Part shown: one piece after another, positions 1 to 8,275 of the stretch
Position numbering within the stretch: the stretch's first letter is position 1
Layout: every line of letters starts with the position of its first letter
Assembly (NCBI RefSeq): GCF_028736115.1
Contig: NZ_CP117877.1
Coordinates: 3,658,001 to 3,722,000 of the forward strand
Length of the DNA: 64,000 nucleotides
Origin: Mucilaginibacter sp. KACC 22063
Lineage (GTDB): Bacteria; Bacteroidota; Bacteroidia; Sphingobacteriales; Sphingobacteriaceae
Direction: 5' to 3'
The notes under the pieces: generated by a model
Told to the model about the DNA's origin: nothing
Database searches by the model: none
The model's input: the letters and a program-made list of their open reading frames with translations, nothing else
Position numbers and translations under genes: made by a program

Positions 1-79
1 TACGCTCGCGCGTTGTATCAGACTGGGCCATTACCTGCACAGACAGCAGGCAAAGGAATATTTGTAGTATTCTACGCAT
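1..79 (-). CDS. Secreted protein, 5' end only (probable TPM-domain partner of LemA)
   Basis: Only the first 26 codons are in the window; the gene continues past the left edge. The ATG at 79-77 opens a typical signal peptide, with two arginines after Met, then a hydrophobic run of about 14 residues, then a VMAQS cleavage region. It starts 6 bases after the lemA stop, so the two are probably co-transcribed. In Bacteroidetes lemA is commonly followed by a YgcG/TPM-domain membrane protein (established genomic pattern), so that is the likely identity. Nothing of the TPM domain is visible here, so the family call is inference from context. Confidence 0.6.
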   Translation of the reverse strand, partial: MRRILQIFLCLLSVQVMAQSDTTRER

Positions 80-85
80 CGGCAA

Positions 86-640
86 TTAAAATGTAACGGT
101 TGGGTTTTCTCTTTCCTGCTGGTTATCCAGATTAAAGAAGGCGCCTTTCTCGAAATGGAACCTTCCTGCAACTATATTTCCCGGAAAGGTTTCAATAGCT
201 ACATTGTTTTCGCGTACGGTACCGTTGTAATACCTTCTTGATAGTTCGATATCATTTTCTATAGCGTTGAGCTGGGCTTGTAAATCGCGGAAATTTTCAT
301 TTGCCTTCAGATCAGGGTAATTTTCTACTGAAACCACAAGCTTACCCAAAGCACGGCTTAACTCGTTTTCGACACTGGCCTTTTGATCAATATTGGCTGA
401 TTGTATGGCCTGTGTGCGCAATGTTGTTACCTGTTCAAGCAATTCTTTTTCATGCGTGGCATAGCCCTTAACTGTATTTACCAGGTTAGGGATAAGGTCA
501 TGCCGCTTTTTTAAAAGCACATCGATACCGCTCCAACCCTCCTGCATCTGTGTGCGTTTACGTACCAGATTATTATAGATACCTACAATAATAATGGCGA
601 TGATTACAACGAAACCAAGAAGAACGTATATGAACATCAT
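86..640 (-). CDS. lemA: LemA family protein
   Basis: A 184-aa protein with one N-terminal membrane helix (about residues 4-23) followed by a long helical domain. The family signature is clear: NNLVRKRTQMQEGWSGIDV, then LLKKRHDLIPNLVNTVKGY, and the ENYPDLKANENF block near residue 107. Length matches the family. LemA proteins are inner-membrane proteins with a helical-bundle domain; their molecular role is not settled. The gene sits 30 bases after the PAAR-module gene ending at 671 and 6 bases before a signal-peptide gene, so it is the first or middle gene of a lemA-TPM pair. Not obviously part of the upstream PAAR module despite the same strand. Confidence 0.93.
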   Translation of the reverse strand: MMFIYVLLGFVVIIAIIIVGIYNNLVRKRTQMQEGWSGIDVLLKKRHDLIPNLVNTVKGYATHEKELLEQVTTLRTQAIQSANIDQKASVENELSRALGKLVVSVENYPDLKANENFRDLQAQLNAIENDIELSRRYYNGTVRENNVAIETFPGNIVAGRFHFEKGAFFNLDNQQERENPTVTF

Positions 641-670
641 AAGCAGAAGATTTTTTATATGTATGAGAGA

Positions 671-1456
671 TTATCTGATTACTGTAAGTGGCAAGCCAGG
701 TGCTTTTCTGTAAAACAAAAACGGCAGTTGATACTCCTCTTTTTCTTTCACATTTTCGAAGTATAAAGCAGGTTCATGATTAGGTTTGATTAATGTAACC
801 ACTTTACCACCTCCATAAAAATGCATTTGTGCAGATTTATCATCAAACTTTACCTCCATGCCCGGCTGTGATATATAATCAATCATCTCCTGCCAGTCAT
901 CTTCAGATTCTTTTGCGTTGGAGTAAATTGCTTTGTCAACCTCGCTTAGCTTAACTTCATATAACTTACGGAATGCAGCATAATCTTTATTCAGCAGGAT
1001 TTGCCTGATACGTGCGTAAGCCTGATTAAGGTCTGACCGTATAGCAGGATCATGATTTAAAGCCATACCTGCCGACCAGCCCATTAATTGATAAGGCACC
1101 TCTGCTTTAAAACTAAACTGTTGTTTTAACTCTAACATAGGTGTTTGTGTTTCTATTTTAACAGGCTTAAACTCGGCAATAACGGTTGACTGGCGTAAGT
1201 TTAAAACTTCGGCTACCGCTACCTTAATCTCTAAACTGCTGTTTTCGCTTAAATGATGCGTACCGGCCATTGGCCGCATTACGTAGGAAAGGCTTTGTGT
1301 ACCGCTGTGTAAAATCAGCTGATTTATAGGCACCTGGCTGGTTAGCGTACCTGTATCATCATAACTGTAAGCGGGCATATCGTTTATTAAAATATCAAAC
1401 TTGCAGGCTACCCCTTTAAAATCAATTACGTAATATGGCTGATGAAGTATCGGCAT
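671..1456 (-). CDS. Hypothetical protein of the PAAR-like module
   Basis: A 261-aa soluble-looking protein with no signal peptide and no membrane segment that I can see. I do not recognise its family. The first half looks beta-rich (alternating hydrophobic pattern around VIDFKGVACKFDILINDMPA) and the middle is helical and charged (residues about 150-200, rich in Lys, Glu and Asp). It is the last gene of the tight five-gene set that begins at 5768, separated from its upstream neighbour by 9 bases. By position it may be an immunity protein, chaperone or adaptor for the module, but this is inference from context only. The ATG at 1456 is the only sensible start. Confidence 0.75.
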   Translation of the reverse strand: MPILHQPYYVIDFKGVACKFDILINDMPAYSYDDTGTLTSQVPINQLILHSGTQSLSYVMRPMAGTHHLSENSSLEIKVAVAEVLNLRQSTVIAEFKPVKIETQTPMLELKQQFSFKAEVPYQLMGWSAGMALNHDPAIRSDLNQAYARIRQILLNKDYAAFRKLYEVKLSEVDKAIYSNAKESEDDWQEMIDYISQPGMEVKFDDKSAQMHFYGGGKVVTLIKPNHEPALYFENVKEKEEYQLPFLFYRKAPGLPLTVIR

Positions 1457-1465
1457 AGTTATTTG

Positions 1466-2020
1466 TTACTTAGACTGTTTATTGCTTTGCAAAAATTTCT
1501 GAGCGTTTACAAGATCTGGCTCAACGCCATTTTTCAGTGCTGATAGTGTTGCAATACTAACGAATGAAGACACTTGTTTACCATCTTTGGGTGAGGTTAC
1601 CTCGCTTGACATAAAGCGTATAAACAATGTTGGTGTTTGCCAGTAATAAGCACGGGTATCACCATTGTCTTGTAATTTAGCTGTGGGCTGTTTATAATGT
1701 GCAATAAGTGATTTAAGCACCAGGTTTGTAGCTGCCGTTTTCTCTGTTTCGGCATATATTGATGAAACAATATTATTTTGGGCACCAACCTTTACCGCAA
1801 ATTCCATATTTGCACCTGCATAGGTAATTTTAGATCTATCTTTAACCTTGTAATGTACAATGCCATGTTCTCCGCTTACTTTCTCTACAGGTATGCCTTT
1901 AAGTAGCGTTTCAGCATTTTCATCAAATTTAACAGCAGCCAAATCTACTTTTTGCGGAGCCATAGTACAGTTAACATTAATAATGAATAAACAAATTAGT
2001 GCAAAAATATATCGGTTCAT
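1466..2020 (-). CDS. Secreted hypothetical protein of the PAAR-like module
   Basis: A 184-aa protein with an N-terminal signal peptide (MNRYIFALICLFIINVNC, hydrophobic residues 4-15). The Cys at 18 lies where a lipobox cysteine would be, but the preceding residues (N-V-N) do not fit a good lipobox, so either lipoprotein or ordinary export is possible. The mature part is a single small domain ending in a Lys/Ser-rich tail; I do not recognise it. It lies 4 bases downstream of the 728-aa gene and 9 bases upstream of the 261-aa gene. An exported small protein next to a putative effector would fit a periplasmic immunity protein; this is a hypothesis. Confidence 0.75.
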   Translation of the reverse strand: MNRYIFALICLFIINVNCTMAPQKVDLAAVKFDENAETLLKGIPVEKVSGEHGIVHYKVKDRSKITYAGANMEFAVKVGAQNNIVSSIYAETEKTAATNLVLKSLIAHYKQPTAKLQDNGDTRAYYWQTPTLFIRFMSSEVTSPKDGKQVSSFVSIATLSALKNGVEPDLVNAQKFLQSNKQSK

Positions 2021-2024
2021 AAGT

Positions 2025-4211
2025 TTAGTGATTTATATAGAAGTTGTCTTTATTAAATTTCACACTTGCAGGTTTAAGCACGGTTAAAGGATCCGGGCTT
2101 TTATCAAATGTTTTTTTCATAACGCCATACTTAATACTTCCTTTTAAGACTATAGTAACAATAACGCCTGCAAATTCGGCACGTGGTAAAATATATATGC
2201 CTTTTTGATCAGCGCCAACATCTACTCCGCCAGTTACACCTGTTGATGCCTTAGCGCTTGCCTCACCTTCAGCCGCACCTTGTATGCCAATGGCTGTAAA
2301 CTCACCTTTAGCATGCGCTTTAAGCAATAGATCAACAGTTATTACACCTAAAGCTGATACTTTACCCTGAGTAAGTTTAGGCTCATTAACGTTTATTTGC
2401 GTTTCTCCGCTTATTTTAATATCACCGCTCAGTGTTAAAGAAAACTCCAGGTCAAGGTGTTTTTTCGAGTGCTCCCTAAGCCATGTGATGATCCGACCTA
2501 TAGCTGGCGATATAAATTCGGCACCTGCCTGGATCAGGTCAATTTTAAATTCTGCGCCAATCAACGGATCAGCGCCAAACTTTAATTCAACAATAGTAGC
2601 GGCCTTACTTACATCACCATCTGTTTGTTCATCCCGGTACCAGCCTATAGATGCAGCTATAGCGGGCGATTTTATAGTTAATGAAAAAGGAGTCCTGTTA
2701 CTTACCTCGGTGGTAATATCAGCTACTAATTGTTTAATCTTTACAAAAGTGGCTAAGGTTTTGCCAATTTTTTCACAAATCTTTTTACCATATTCAACAC
2801 TCTGCTTTTCCTTATCCCACTTTGCCTTTAAAGAGAGCTCGAAGCTTTGGGCCATTTCTCCCCAGGCATCAGCCATACCTGCATCTACTGCTGAACCTAT
2901 CGCCTTTTCACGTGCCTCTTTTAATTCATACTGGTTTAATTTATTAGAGTATTTAAATGCAAATGGCGCATCGTGGTTCCACTTAAATTCCAGTTCCCAT
3001 TTAATATCAGGATAAACTAAAAAATTGAGCTTGCGTGTATAACGGCAGCTATCTAATGATAATTGATAAACCTGCGGTTTTATCATCGGCGGCCAGATGT
3101 ACATAAATGGATTAACATTAATGGCGTTAGAAATATCTGCCATTAACTGTAATTCTACTTTACCGCCTTTTATGGTAAGATCTGGCTGTGGCTTGTCGTC
3201 TTTTGTAACTTTAGCCACATTTTTTTTGTGCGTACTGTTTTTTACCAGGCACTTTTCTGTATGATAATCTTCTAATGCAACACTGATCTTTTTAATATTA
3301 TGAGCTTCGCCTGCCACTATCTCAAAATCCTTTAGTTTTGCAGGCACAGGCGGTTTCTCACTAAATACTTTCAGGGTCCGACTATCCTCGGTAATGGTAA
3401 TCGCCGTATACCGGCATAGTTCATACCGCTTATCATTTACTTCCTGCTTACCTAATTTTACAGGGCTGAGATTTAAAGGCGGCTCAATTTTTTTATTACT
3501 GACCTTGTTTTGCACTTTAAGGTATACAGCATGTAAGTCCTGGTTGCGCGAGTCTTTAATATAAGCATTGCCCAGTTTTACCTTAATGTAAAAGTTTTCA
3601 ATTGGTTGCAACCAATCTATCTTACCCCTCCAGGCAAATGTGTTACGTATTAGCAAATTCACTTCGCCATTTATACAAAGCACGTTATTATAGGTATAAA
3701 CCTTTTTATCGTCGCCCAATTGCTGATTGTATAACTCAACTGACAATGTGCTGCCGTTTAAGCCTTCGGTTTCAAGGTGCAAAAATACCGGATCACCATA
3801 ACTTATAGGATCGCCGTTTTTAATATTATCACCATCGCGCGTGGTGCGCCATTGCGAACTGGCAATAAGCGGCTTACAATAACCTCTTATCAGTATACCA
3901 CTATGGTGAATGTTGGCTGCATTAGCAGATGAAGATGCTTCGAGCAAAAACACAGCCTGGCCACTATATTTTTTATTGATGTTAATCAATACCCCCGCAA
4001 TGCCATTAAATTTCAGAATGACATTATTACGCTTAACATCTTTTAATAACCAGGTTACATTATTTTTTTGAGCCTGCGGAGTGCCGGGGTACCACTCTGC
4101 AACTTCAAATTTAGTTTTCTCCTGGGCAGGAACTACAATAAGGGAATTATTACCTGTCATGTAAGTAGTTCCGCCGGCAAATTTTATTTTTTTTACTCCG
4201 GTTTCCGGCAT
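2025..4211 (-). CDS. Large PAAR-module protein, candidate effector or carrier
   Basis: A 728-aa protein without signal peptide, starting at ATG 4211, only 4 bases after the PAAR-like gene. I do not recognise a catalytic family. Visible regions: an N-terminal third of short beta-strand segments (residues 1-240), a Lys-rich linker (about 310-345), a helical region (about 425-500, rich in Glu and Lys), and a C-terminal third with alternating hydrophobic and Gly/Ala residues (about 570-710, for example GEFTAIGIQGAAEGEASAKA) that could form amphipathic beta-sheet. Lack of a signal peptide combined with direct linkage to a PAAR-like protein suggests cargo of a contractile secretion apparatus rather than Sec export; this is inference. 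A membrane-inserting C-terminus is possible but unproven. Confidence 0.8.
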   Translation of the reverse strand: MPETGVKKIKFAGGTTYMTGNNSLIVVPAQEKTKFEVAEWYPGTPQAQKNNVTWLLKDVKRNNVILKFNGIAGVLININKKYSGQAVFLLEASSSANAANIHHSGILIRGYCKPLIASSQWRTTRDGDNIKNGDPISYGDPVFLHLETEGLNGSTLSVELYNQQLGDDKKVYTYNNVLCINGEVNLLIRNTFAWRGKIDWLQPIENFYIKVKLGNAYIKDSRNQDLHAVYLKVQNKVSNKKIEPPLNLSPVKLGKQEVNDKRYELCRYTAITITEDSRTLKVFSEKPPVPAKLKDFEIVAGEAHNIKKISVALEDYHTEKCLVKNSTHKKNVAKVTKDDKPQPDLTIKGGKVELQLMADISNAINVNPFMYIWPPMIKPQVYQLSLDSCRYTRKLNFLVYPDIKWELEFKWNHDAPFAFKYSNKLNQYELKEAREKAIGSAVDAGMADAWGEMAQSFELSLKAKWDKEKQSVEYGKKICEKIGKTLATFVKIKQLVADITTEVSNRTPFSLTIKSPAIAASIGWYRDEQTDGDVSKAATIVELKFGADPLIGAEFKIDLIQAGAEFISPAIGRIITWLREHSKKHLDLEFSLTLSGDIKISGETQINVNEPKLTQGKVSALGVITVDLLLKAHAKGEFTAIGIQGAAEGEASAKASTGVTGGVDVGADQKGIYILPRAEFAGVIVTIVLKGSIKYGVMKKTFDKSPDPLTVLKPASVKFNKDNFYINH

Positions 4212-4215
4212 GGCT

Positions 4216-4692
4216 TTAAGATAAGGTTATACCATCTGCATTAAACTCAGGTTCGGTTACCTGTTTACTATCAACTGCCGGATTAAGCGACTGCATTACC
4301 TCCGGCTGTGCGTTATTAAAATTTTGCTGGCCTACCTGGGCAATTTGCCCGTGATTAATAAACTTAACAGATTCGGGGCCGCCAACGGCACAGGTACCGC
4401 TGCTGTCTTCCAATAATATTTTACCTCCGTTGGTAAGTACGGTATGGTCATAAAACCCCTTCCACTCGGTAATATTTACCGTGCAGGGATTATTATTTTT
4501 TTTAGAACAAGACCCGAAATTATTTTTCTCGAAAGTAGTGCCAATATCTTTTGTACTGGCCACAGGTTTCTTTACGCCATCCTTATCGTTCACAAACTCT
4601 TGCGTGTGCGTATTAACCTTTAATTTATCAGGGGTGGTGCCAAATTTACATTGGCAAACTGCACCTTGTACAACTAAATGTTTTTCGGCCAT
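4216..4692 (-). CDS. PAAR-like protein (DUF4280 family)
   Basis: A 158-aa protein matching the Bacteroidetes DUF4280 pattern: MAEKHLVVQGAVCQCKFGT at the N-terminus, a conserved NNFGSCSKKNNNPC segment near residue 56-70, an LTNGGKILLEDSSGTC block around 85-100, and a VKFINHGQIA motif near 108-118. The pairs of cysteines (CQC, GSC, PC, GTC) are typical. PAAR and PAAR-like proteins cap the VgrG spike of type VI secretion or related contractile systems and carry or recruit effectors (established for PAAR; accepted by analogy for DUF4280). No TssB/C, VgrG or sheath gene is in the window, so this is an orphan island if it feeds a T6SSiii elsewhere in the genome. Confidence 0.88.
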   Translation of the reverse strand: MAEKHLVVQGAVCQCKFGTTPDKLKVNTHTQEFVNDKDGVKKPVASTKDIGTTFEKNNFGSCSKKNNNPCTVNITEWKGFYDHTVLTNGGKILLEDSSGTCAVGGPESVKFINHGQIAQVGQQNFNNAQPEVMQSLNPAVDSKQVTEPEFNADGITLS

Positions 4693-4751
4693 TTTGAGCG
4701 GTTTAGTTAATCAAATAAGCATCTATATAGAACTCCACAGCAGAAATTATA

Positions 4752-5768
4752 TTATTTTCCGAACAAAGATTCCATGAACTTTGAAAAAATACCACCTCCC
4801 TGCTTATCATCTTTTGATGTATTTTCCACTAAAATATGCTGCTTATTTGTTGTAATATTTTTGTTCGTACTGTTAACTAAGTTTACCTGAAATAACTTTA
4901 AATTAAATGATTTTGTTTCGATTAACTGTAATGTCCAATTTGAAATAGCGGCTTCAATCAGATTGTATTGCGGGTTAACAACGTAAAGGCTCTCATATTC
5001 ACCTGTGGCCGAAGCAGAATCAGGCTGCTCAAGTTTGCTTAGGGAAAAGTTAAGCCCCTGCTCAAAATCTTCTACAGAGCGGTCGTCATTAAGCTTACCG
5101 CTGTGGCTAATCTCAATGGCACCAAAACTGTTTAATTCGGCATTTATAATTTGTTGTGCCGCATAGGCAGCCTGTAAAGCCGTGCCTGTAAACGGAAGCA
5201 TGACATCTTTATTTACAGTCAATCTCGGTGAATAAGATTTATACAAACCATTAAAATAAACACTTATAAACGGATCTTTCGACATGGTGGTATTTACACG
5301 GGCTTCACCGCTCATAGCCTCATCCATCAGTTTAATATATTTTAAAGCGGCATCACCAATAAAATATTCAATCAGGTATTCCCTTTTAGCCAACCACCTT
5401 TTATGAATGTCCTTATAATTTGTAACCCTTGTAAATTTCCCGTTTCGATCTGTTTCAATATTCAACGGATAAAAAACCTTTCCGGCTTCATAAGCTAACT
5501 GCTCAGCCAGCAGATCGGGCGTAATACCATTTATATAGATATCACCTACACGATCAATCATAAAGTGCCCGGTACCCTGTGGTGCAGATTTAAGCTGAGT
5601 TATTTCTAACTCATATTTTATTTCATTGCTTACTTCGCCGTTATTTACAGTAAAAACGACACCATATTTTATAGGATAATTTTCGGGTTTAGCTTTGTAG
5701 GGAAGCGTATAATCCGAAGATAAAAGTACTCGGTTTTGAGAATTGGCTTTCTCTTCCTGGAGCTGCAT
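4752..5768 (-). CDS. Hypothetical protein, first gene of the PAAR-like module
   Basis: A 338-aa protein if started at ATG 5768 (MQLQEEKA); the longer reading to 5834 adds 22 residues with no similarity to a signal peptide of usual form, so I prefer 5768. No membrane segment. The sequence reads as a mixed alpha/beta soluble protein with a Gly-rich C-terminal hook (GGGIFSKFMESLFGK) after a Lys/Asp-rich linker. I do not recognise the family. It is 59 bases upstream of the PAAR-like gene on the same strand and looks like the promoter-proximal gene. An effector-loading adaptor or baseplate-recruitment role is possible from position alone. Confidence 0.7.
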   Translation of the reverse strand: MQLQEEKANSQNRVLLSSDYTLPYKAKPENYPIKYGVVFTVNNGEVSNEIKYELEITQLKSAPQGTGHFMIDRVGDIYINGITPDLLAEQLAYEAGKVFYPLNIETDRNGKFTRVTNYKDIHKRWLAKREYLIEYFIGDAALKYIKLMDEAMSGEARVNTTMSKDPFISVYFNGLYKSYSPRLTVNKDVMLPFTGTALQAAYAAQQIINAELNSFGAIEISHSGKLNDDRSVEDFEQGLNFSLSKLEQPDSASATGEYESLYVVNPQYNLIEAAISNWTLQLIETKSFNLKLFQVNLVNSTNKNITTNKQHILVENTSKDDKQGGGIFSKFMESLFGK

Positions 5769-5874
5769 AGTTAGATATATTGTGTTTCGGCTAATGATTG
5801 GTAACAACCAGAAACCTGTTACTGTTTGCTGCAACTTAATTTATCATAGTTGTAGCGAAGCACATTTCGTTAAG

Positions 5875-8271
5875 TTAACGGTCGGCGGGCTGCTTGTCTT
5901 TTTCTAAAACAGTGAACTTTATTTTAAGCGTGTTTCCGCCTGCATCAACAAGTGTAAGTAAATGTTCGCCGGGCGGTGGGCTTATGGCCATCTGATGAAA
6001 ATCTTTGGTTTCGCCTAAATATTGATCGTCCAGATGCCAGAAAATCTTAGTACCATATTGCCGGTGTGCTGCATTGCAAATCATCCGGCCACGGGTACCA
6101 TCTGCCTCTAAGGGCACATAAACTTTTGCACCACTCTTCGGATAGATCAGCTCCATCGGGTTACCTTCATCTTCACCGCAGCCATTTTTAAATGGTGGTA
6201 AACTATGGTACTGGTAGTTCCTGCTTTTATAATAATACTCCATTGATGGCGGCAGCACAAACCAGCTTTGGTTTACGATCTCGTCCGCCGGAACACAGTC
6301 TGCAGTTACCTGCCAGCTTTTTGTTTTATCGAGGTGTACCAGCTGATGATAAGGGCAAACCGGGGATTTTAACCCGGGAACAGGTATCCACATGGCTTCT
6401 TTATCATTACAATACCTGCCTGCCCTGTAACCGCTTTGTTTACACACCTCCACCTTTACCATGTCTTCATAAGGCTTATCAAACCAGTCGCGGGTAACAG
6501 GCAGCAGCCTGAAAATTTCAAATAGCACCGGGGCGGCGGTATTAATACCGGTTAAACCGGGGCGGCCTTCGCCTGTTGTGTTACCCACCCATACGCCCAC
6601 CACATATTTAGGTGTAATGCCAATAGCCCAGCCATCTCTGAAACCAAAACTTGTACCTGTTTTCCAGGCCACGCGCTGTGTAGAACCAAACTGCTGCCAA
6701 AGCATTTCCTCGCCGGGCCGCATTACCTCTCCCATTGCTTCCAGCGTATAGTAAATAGACCCTGCATCGAGCAAGCCCGATTTCTCTAATTGCGGGGTGC
6801 CACGATGTACTGTTTGATAAACCGGTTCATGATAATCATCCGGATTGTATTTGCCGTTATATTTTGGATAATGGTTTAGCACCCTTGCCATATCTGCATA
6901 CATACCGGCCAGCTCCCAAAGCGTACTTTCACCCCCGCCCAGTATCAGTGATAAGCCATAAAAATCGGCAGGTTGCTTAAGCGTTGTTGTACCGGCTTTT
7001 TTCAGAAAATCATAAAAACGCTCATATCTGTATTTTTGCAGCATCTTAACGGCCGGTACATTTAACGACCGGGCTAATGCCCTTGAAGCGGGTACAGCAC
7101 CATCATAGCCTAAATCAAAGTTTTCGGGCTGGTAGCCTGCTATCTGCGTAGGTATATCGGGTACAATGCTGTTAGGCAGCAACTGCCCGTCGTGCAGCAT
7201 AGCGGCATATAATAAAGGCTTAAGCGTACTGCCGGGACTACGCGGCGCATCAATTACATCCACGCTGCTTTCCAGCGATGGGTCTTCGGGGTGATAGACG
7301 TTACCTGCATAGGCCAGAGTGGCACCGGTTTCCACATCCAGCACAATGGCTGCAATATTATTGATATGATTAGCGCTGAGTACGGTATGATGCCTCTCTA
7401 TGATTTGTGTAACCTGCTGTTGCAGCTCCAGCCTTAAGGTACTGTTAACACGGGTATCTGTTTTGTCGGCTTGTTTATGGTCTGCTATAATACGTGCCAG
7501 CATGTGCGGGGCATAAGAAGGCAATGCGACAGGTTTATCAGGTACGGGTTCTAACTTGGCAAGGTCAGCAGTACTGCTGTCAATAACTCCGGTTCTGCAT
7601 AATTTATCTAACAACCTGTTGCGCTTGCTTAACAATATCTGCCGGTTTTTACCGGGGTGTACCAGCGATGGTGAATTGGGTAATACTGCTAATGCGGCCA
7701 TCTCTCCCCACGAAAGTTTATCCGGGCTTCGCCCGAAATACCGCCACGAAGCCGCATCAAGCCCTACCACATTACTACCGAACGGCGCGTTGCTGGCATA
7801 AAGTGCCATAATCTTCGCTTTACTATTGGTAAGCTCTAACCGGGTAGCCATTACCATTTCTACAAATTTATACCACATGTTGCGCGGATGATGCGTTGCC
7901 AGCCTGATCACCTGCATGGTAATGGTGCTGCCGCCGCTGGTAACGTGCTTTGACCGCAGATTTTGACGCAATGCACGCGCAAATGCTAAAAGGTCGACCC
8001 CGAAATGATGCTCGAAACGTTTATCTTCAAAGGCGATAATGCATTGCTTAAATTTTTCGGGCACTGCGGCATCATACGGAAAGCGCCATTGCCCATCTGT
8101 TGCAATTGATGCACCCAATAAACGGCCCTGCCTGTCATTCAATACGTATGAGGTAGGCGCATTGAATAAGCGCCGCGGCAGACAAAATAAAAAGACCAGG
8201 AAAAGGGCAAACAAAACCCCGCCTGTAATACGGAAAGTTCTGCTTGCCCATAAGCGTTTTAAAAAACTCAT
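5875..8271 (-). CDS. pbpC: Penicillin-binding protein 1C
   Basis: A 798-aa bifunctional peptidoglycan glycosyltransferase/transpeptidase-like protein. There is one N-terminal membrane helix (about 15-32). The GT51 domain follows, with EDKRFEHHFGVD (catalytic Glu82) and GGSTITMQ. The transpeptidase domain has SPGSTLKP (Ser348, Lys351) and the KTG triad at 537-539 followed by TSFGFRDGWAIG. The C-terminal 100 residues form the PBP1C-specific domain (YPKSGAKVYVPLE onwards). Length equals typical PbpC. It starts 4 bases after the alpha-2-macroglobulin stop, the classic pbpC-A2M pair in which the macroglobulin traps proteases and PBP1C is thought to repair the wall. Here the macroglobulin is first in the operon. 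Confidence 0.96.
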   Translation of the reverse strand: MSFLKRLWASRTFRITGGVLFALFLVFLFCLPRRLFNAPTSYVLNDRQGRLLGASIATDGQWRFPYDAAVPEKFKQCIIAFEDKRFEHHFGVDLLAFARALRQNLRSKHVTSGGSTITMQVIRLATHHPRNMWYKFVEMVMATRLELTNSKAKIMALYASNAPFGSNVVGLDAASWRYFGRSPDKLSWGEMAALAVLPNSPSLVHPGKNRQILLSKRNRLLDKLCRTGVIDSSTADLAKLEPVPDKPVALPSYAPHMLARIIADHKQADKTDTRVNSTLRLELQQQVTQIIERHHTVLSANHINNIAAIVLDVETGATLAYAGNVYHPEDPSLESSVDVIDAPRSPGSTLKPLLYAAMLHDGQLLPNSIVPDIPTQIAGYQPENFDLGYDGAVPASRALARSLNVPAVKMLQKYRYERFYDFLKKAGTTTLKQPADFYGLSLILGGGESTLWELAGMYADMARVLNHYPKYNGKYNPDDYHEPVYQTVHRGTPQLEKSGLLDAGSIYYTLEAMGEVMRPGEEMLWQQFGSTQRVAWKTGTSFGFRDGWAIGITPKYVVGVWVGNTTGEGRPGLTGINTAAPVLFEIFRLLPVTRDWFDKPYEDMVKVEVCKQSGYRAGRYCNDKEAMWIPVPGLKSPVCPYHQLVHLDKTKSWQVTADCVPADEIVNQSWFVLPPSMEYYYKSRNYQYHSLPPFKNGCGEDEGNPMELIYPKSGAKVYVPLEADGTRGRMICNAAHRQYGTKIFWHLDDQYLGETKDFHQMAISPPPGEHLLTLVDAGGNTLKIKFTVLEKDKQPADR

Positions 8272-8275
8272 TTCA

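Noticed and set aside
2485..3015. 176-aa open frame on the + strand
   Set aside because: Shadow of the 728-aa gene; I considered an antisense partner gene but saw no start signal or recognised domain.
4216..4692. A complete type VI secretion locus around the PAAR-like gene
   Set aside because: No sheath, tube, baseplate, membrane-complex or VgrG gene is in the window; only the PAAR-like protein supports a secretion link.
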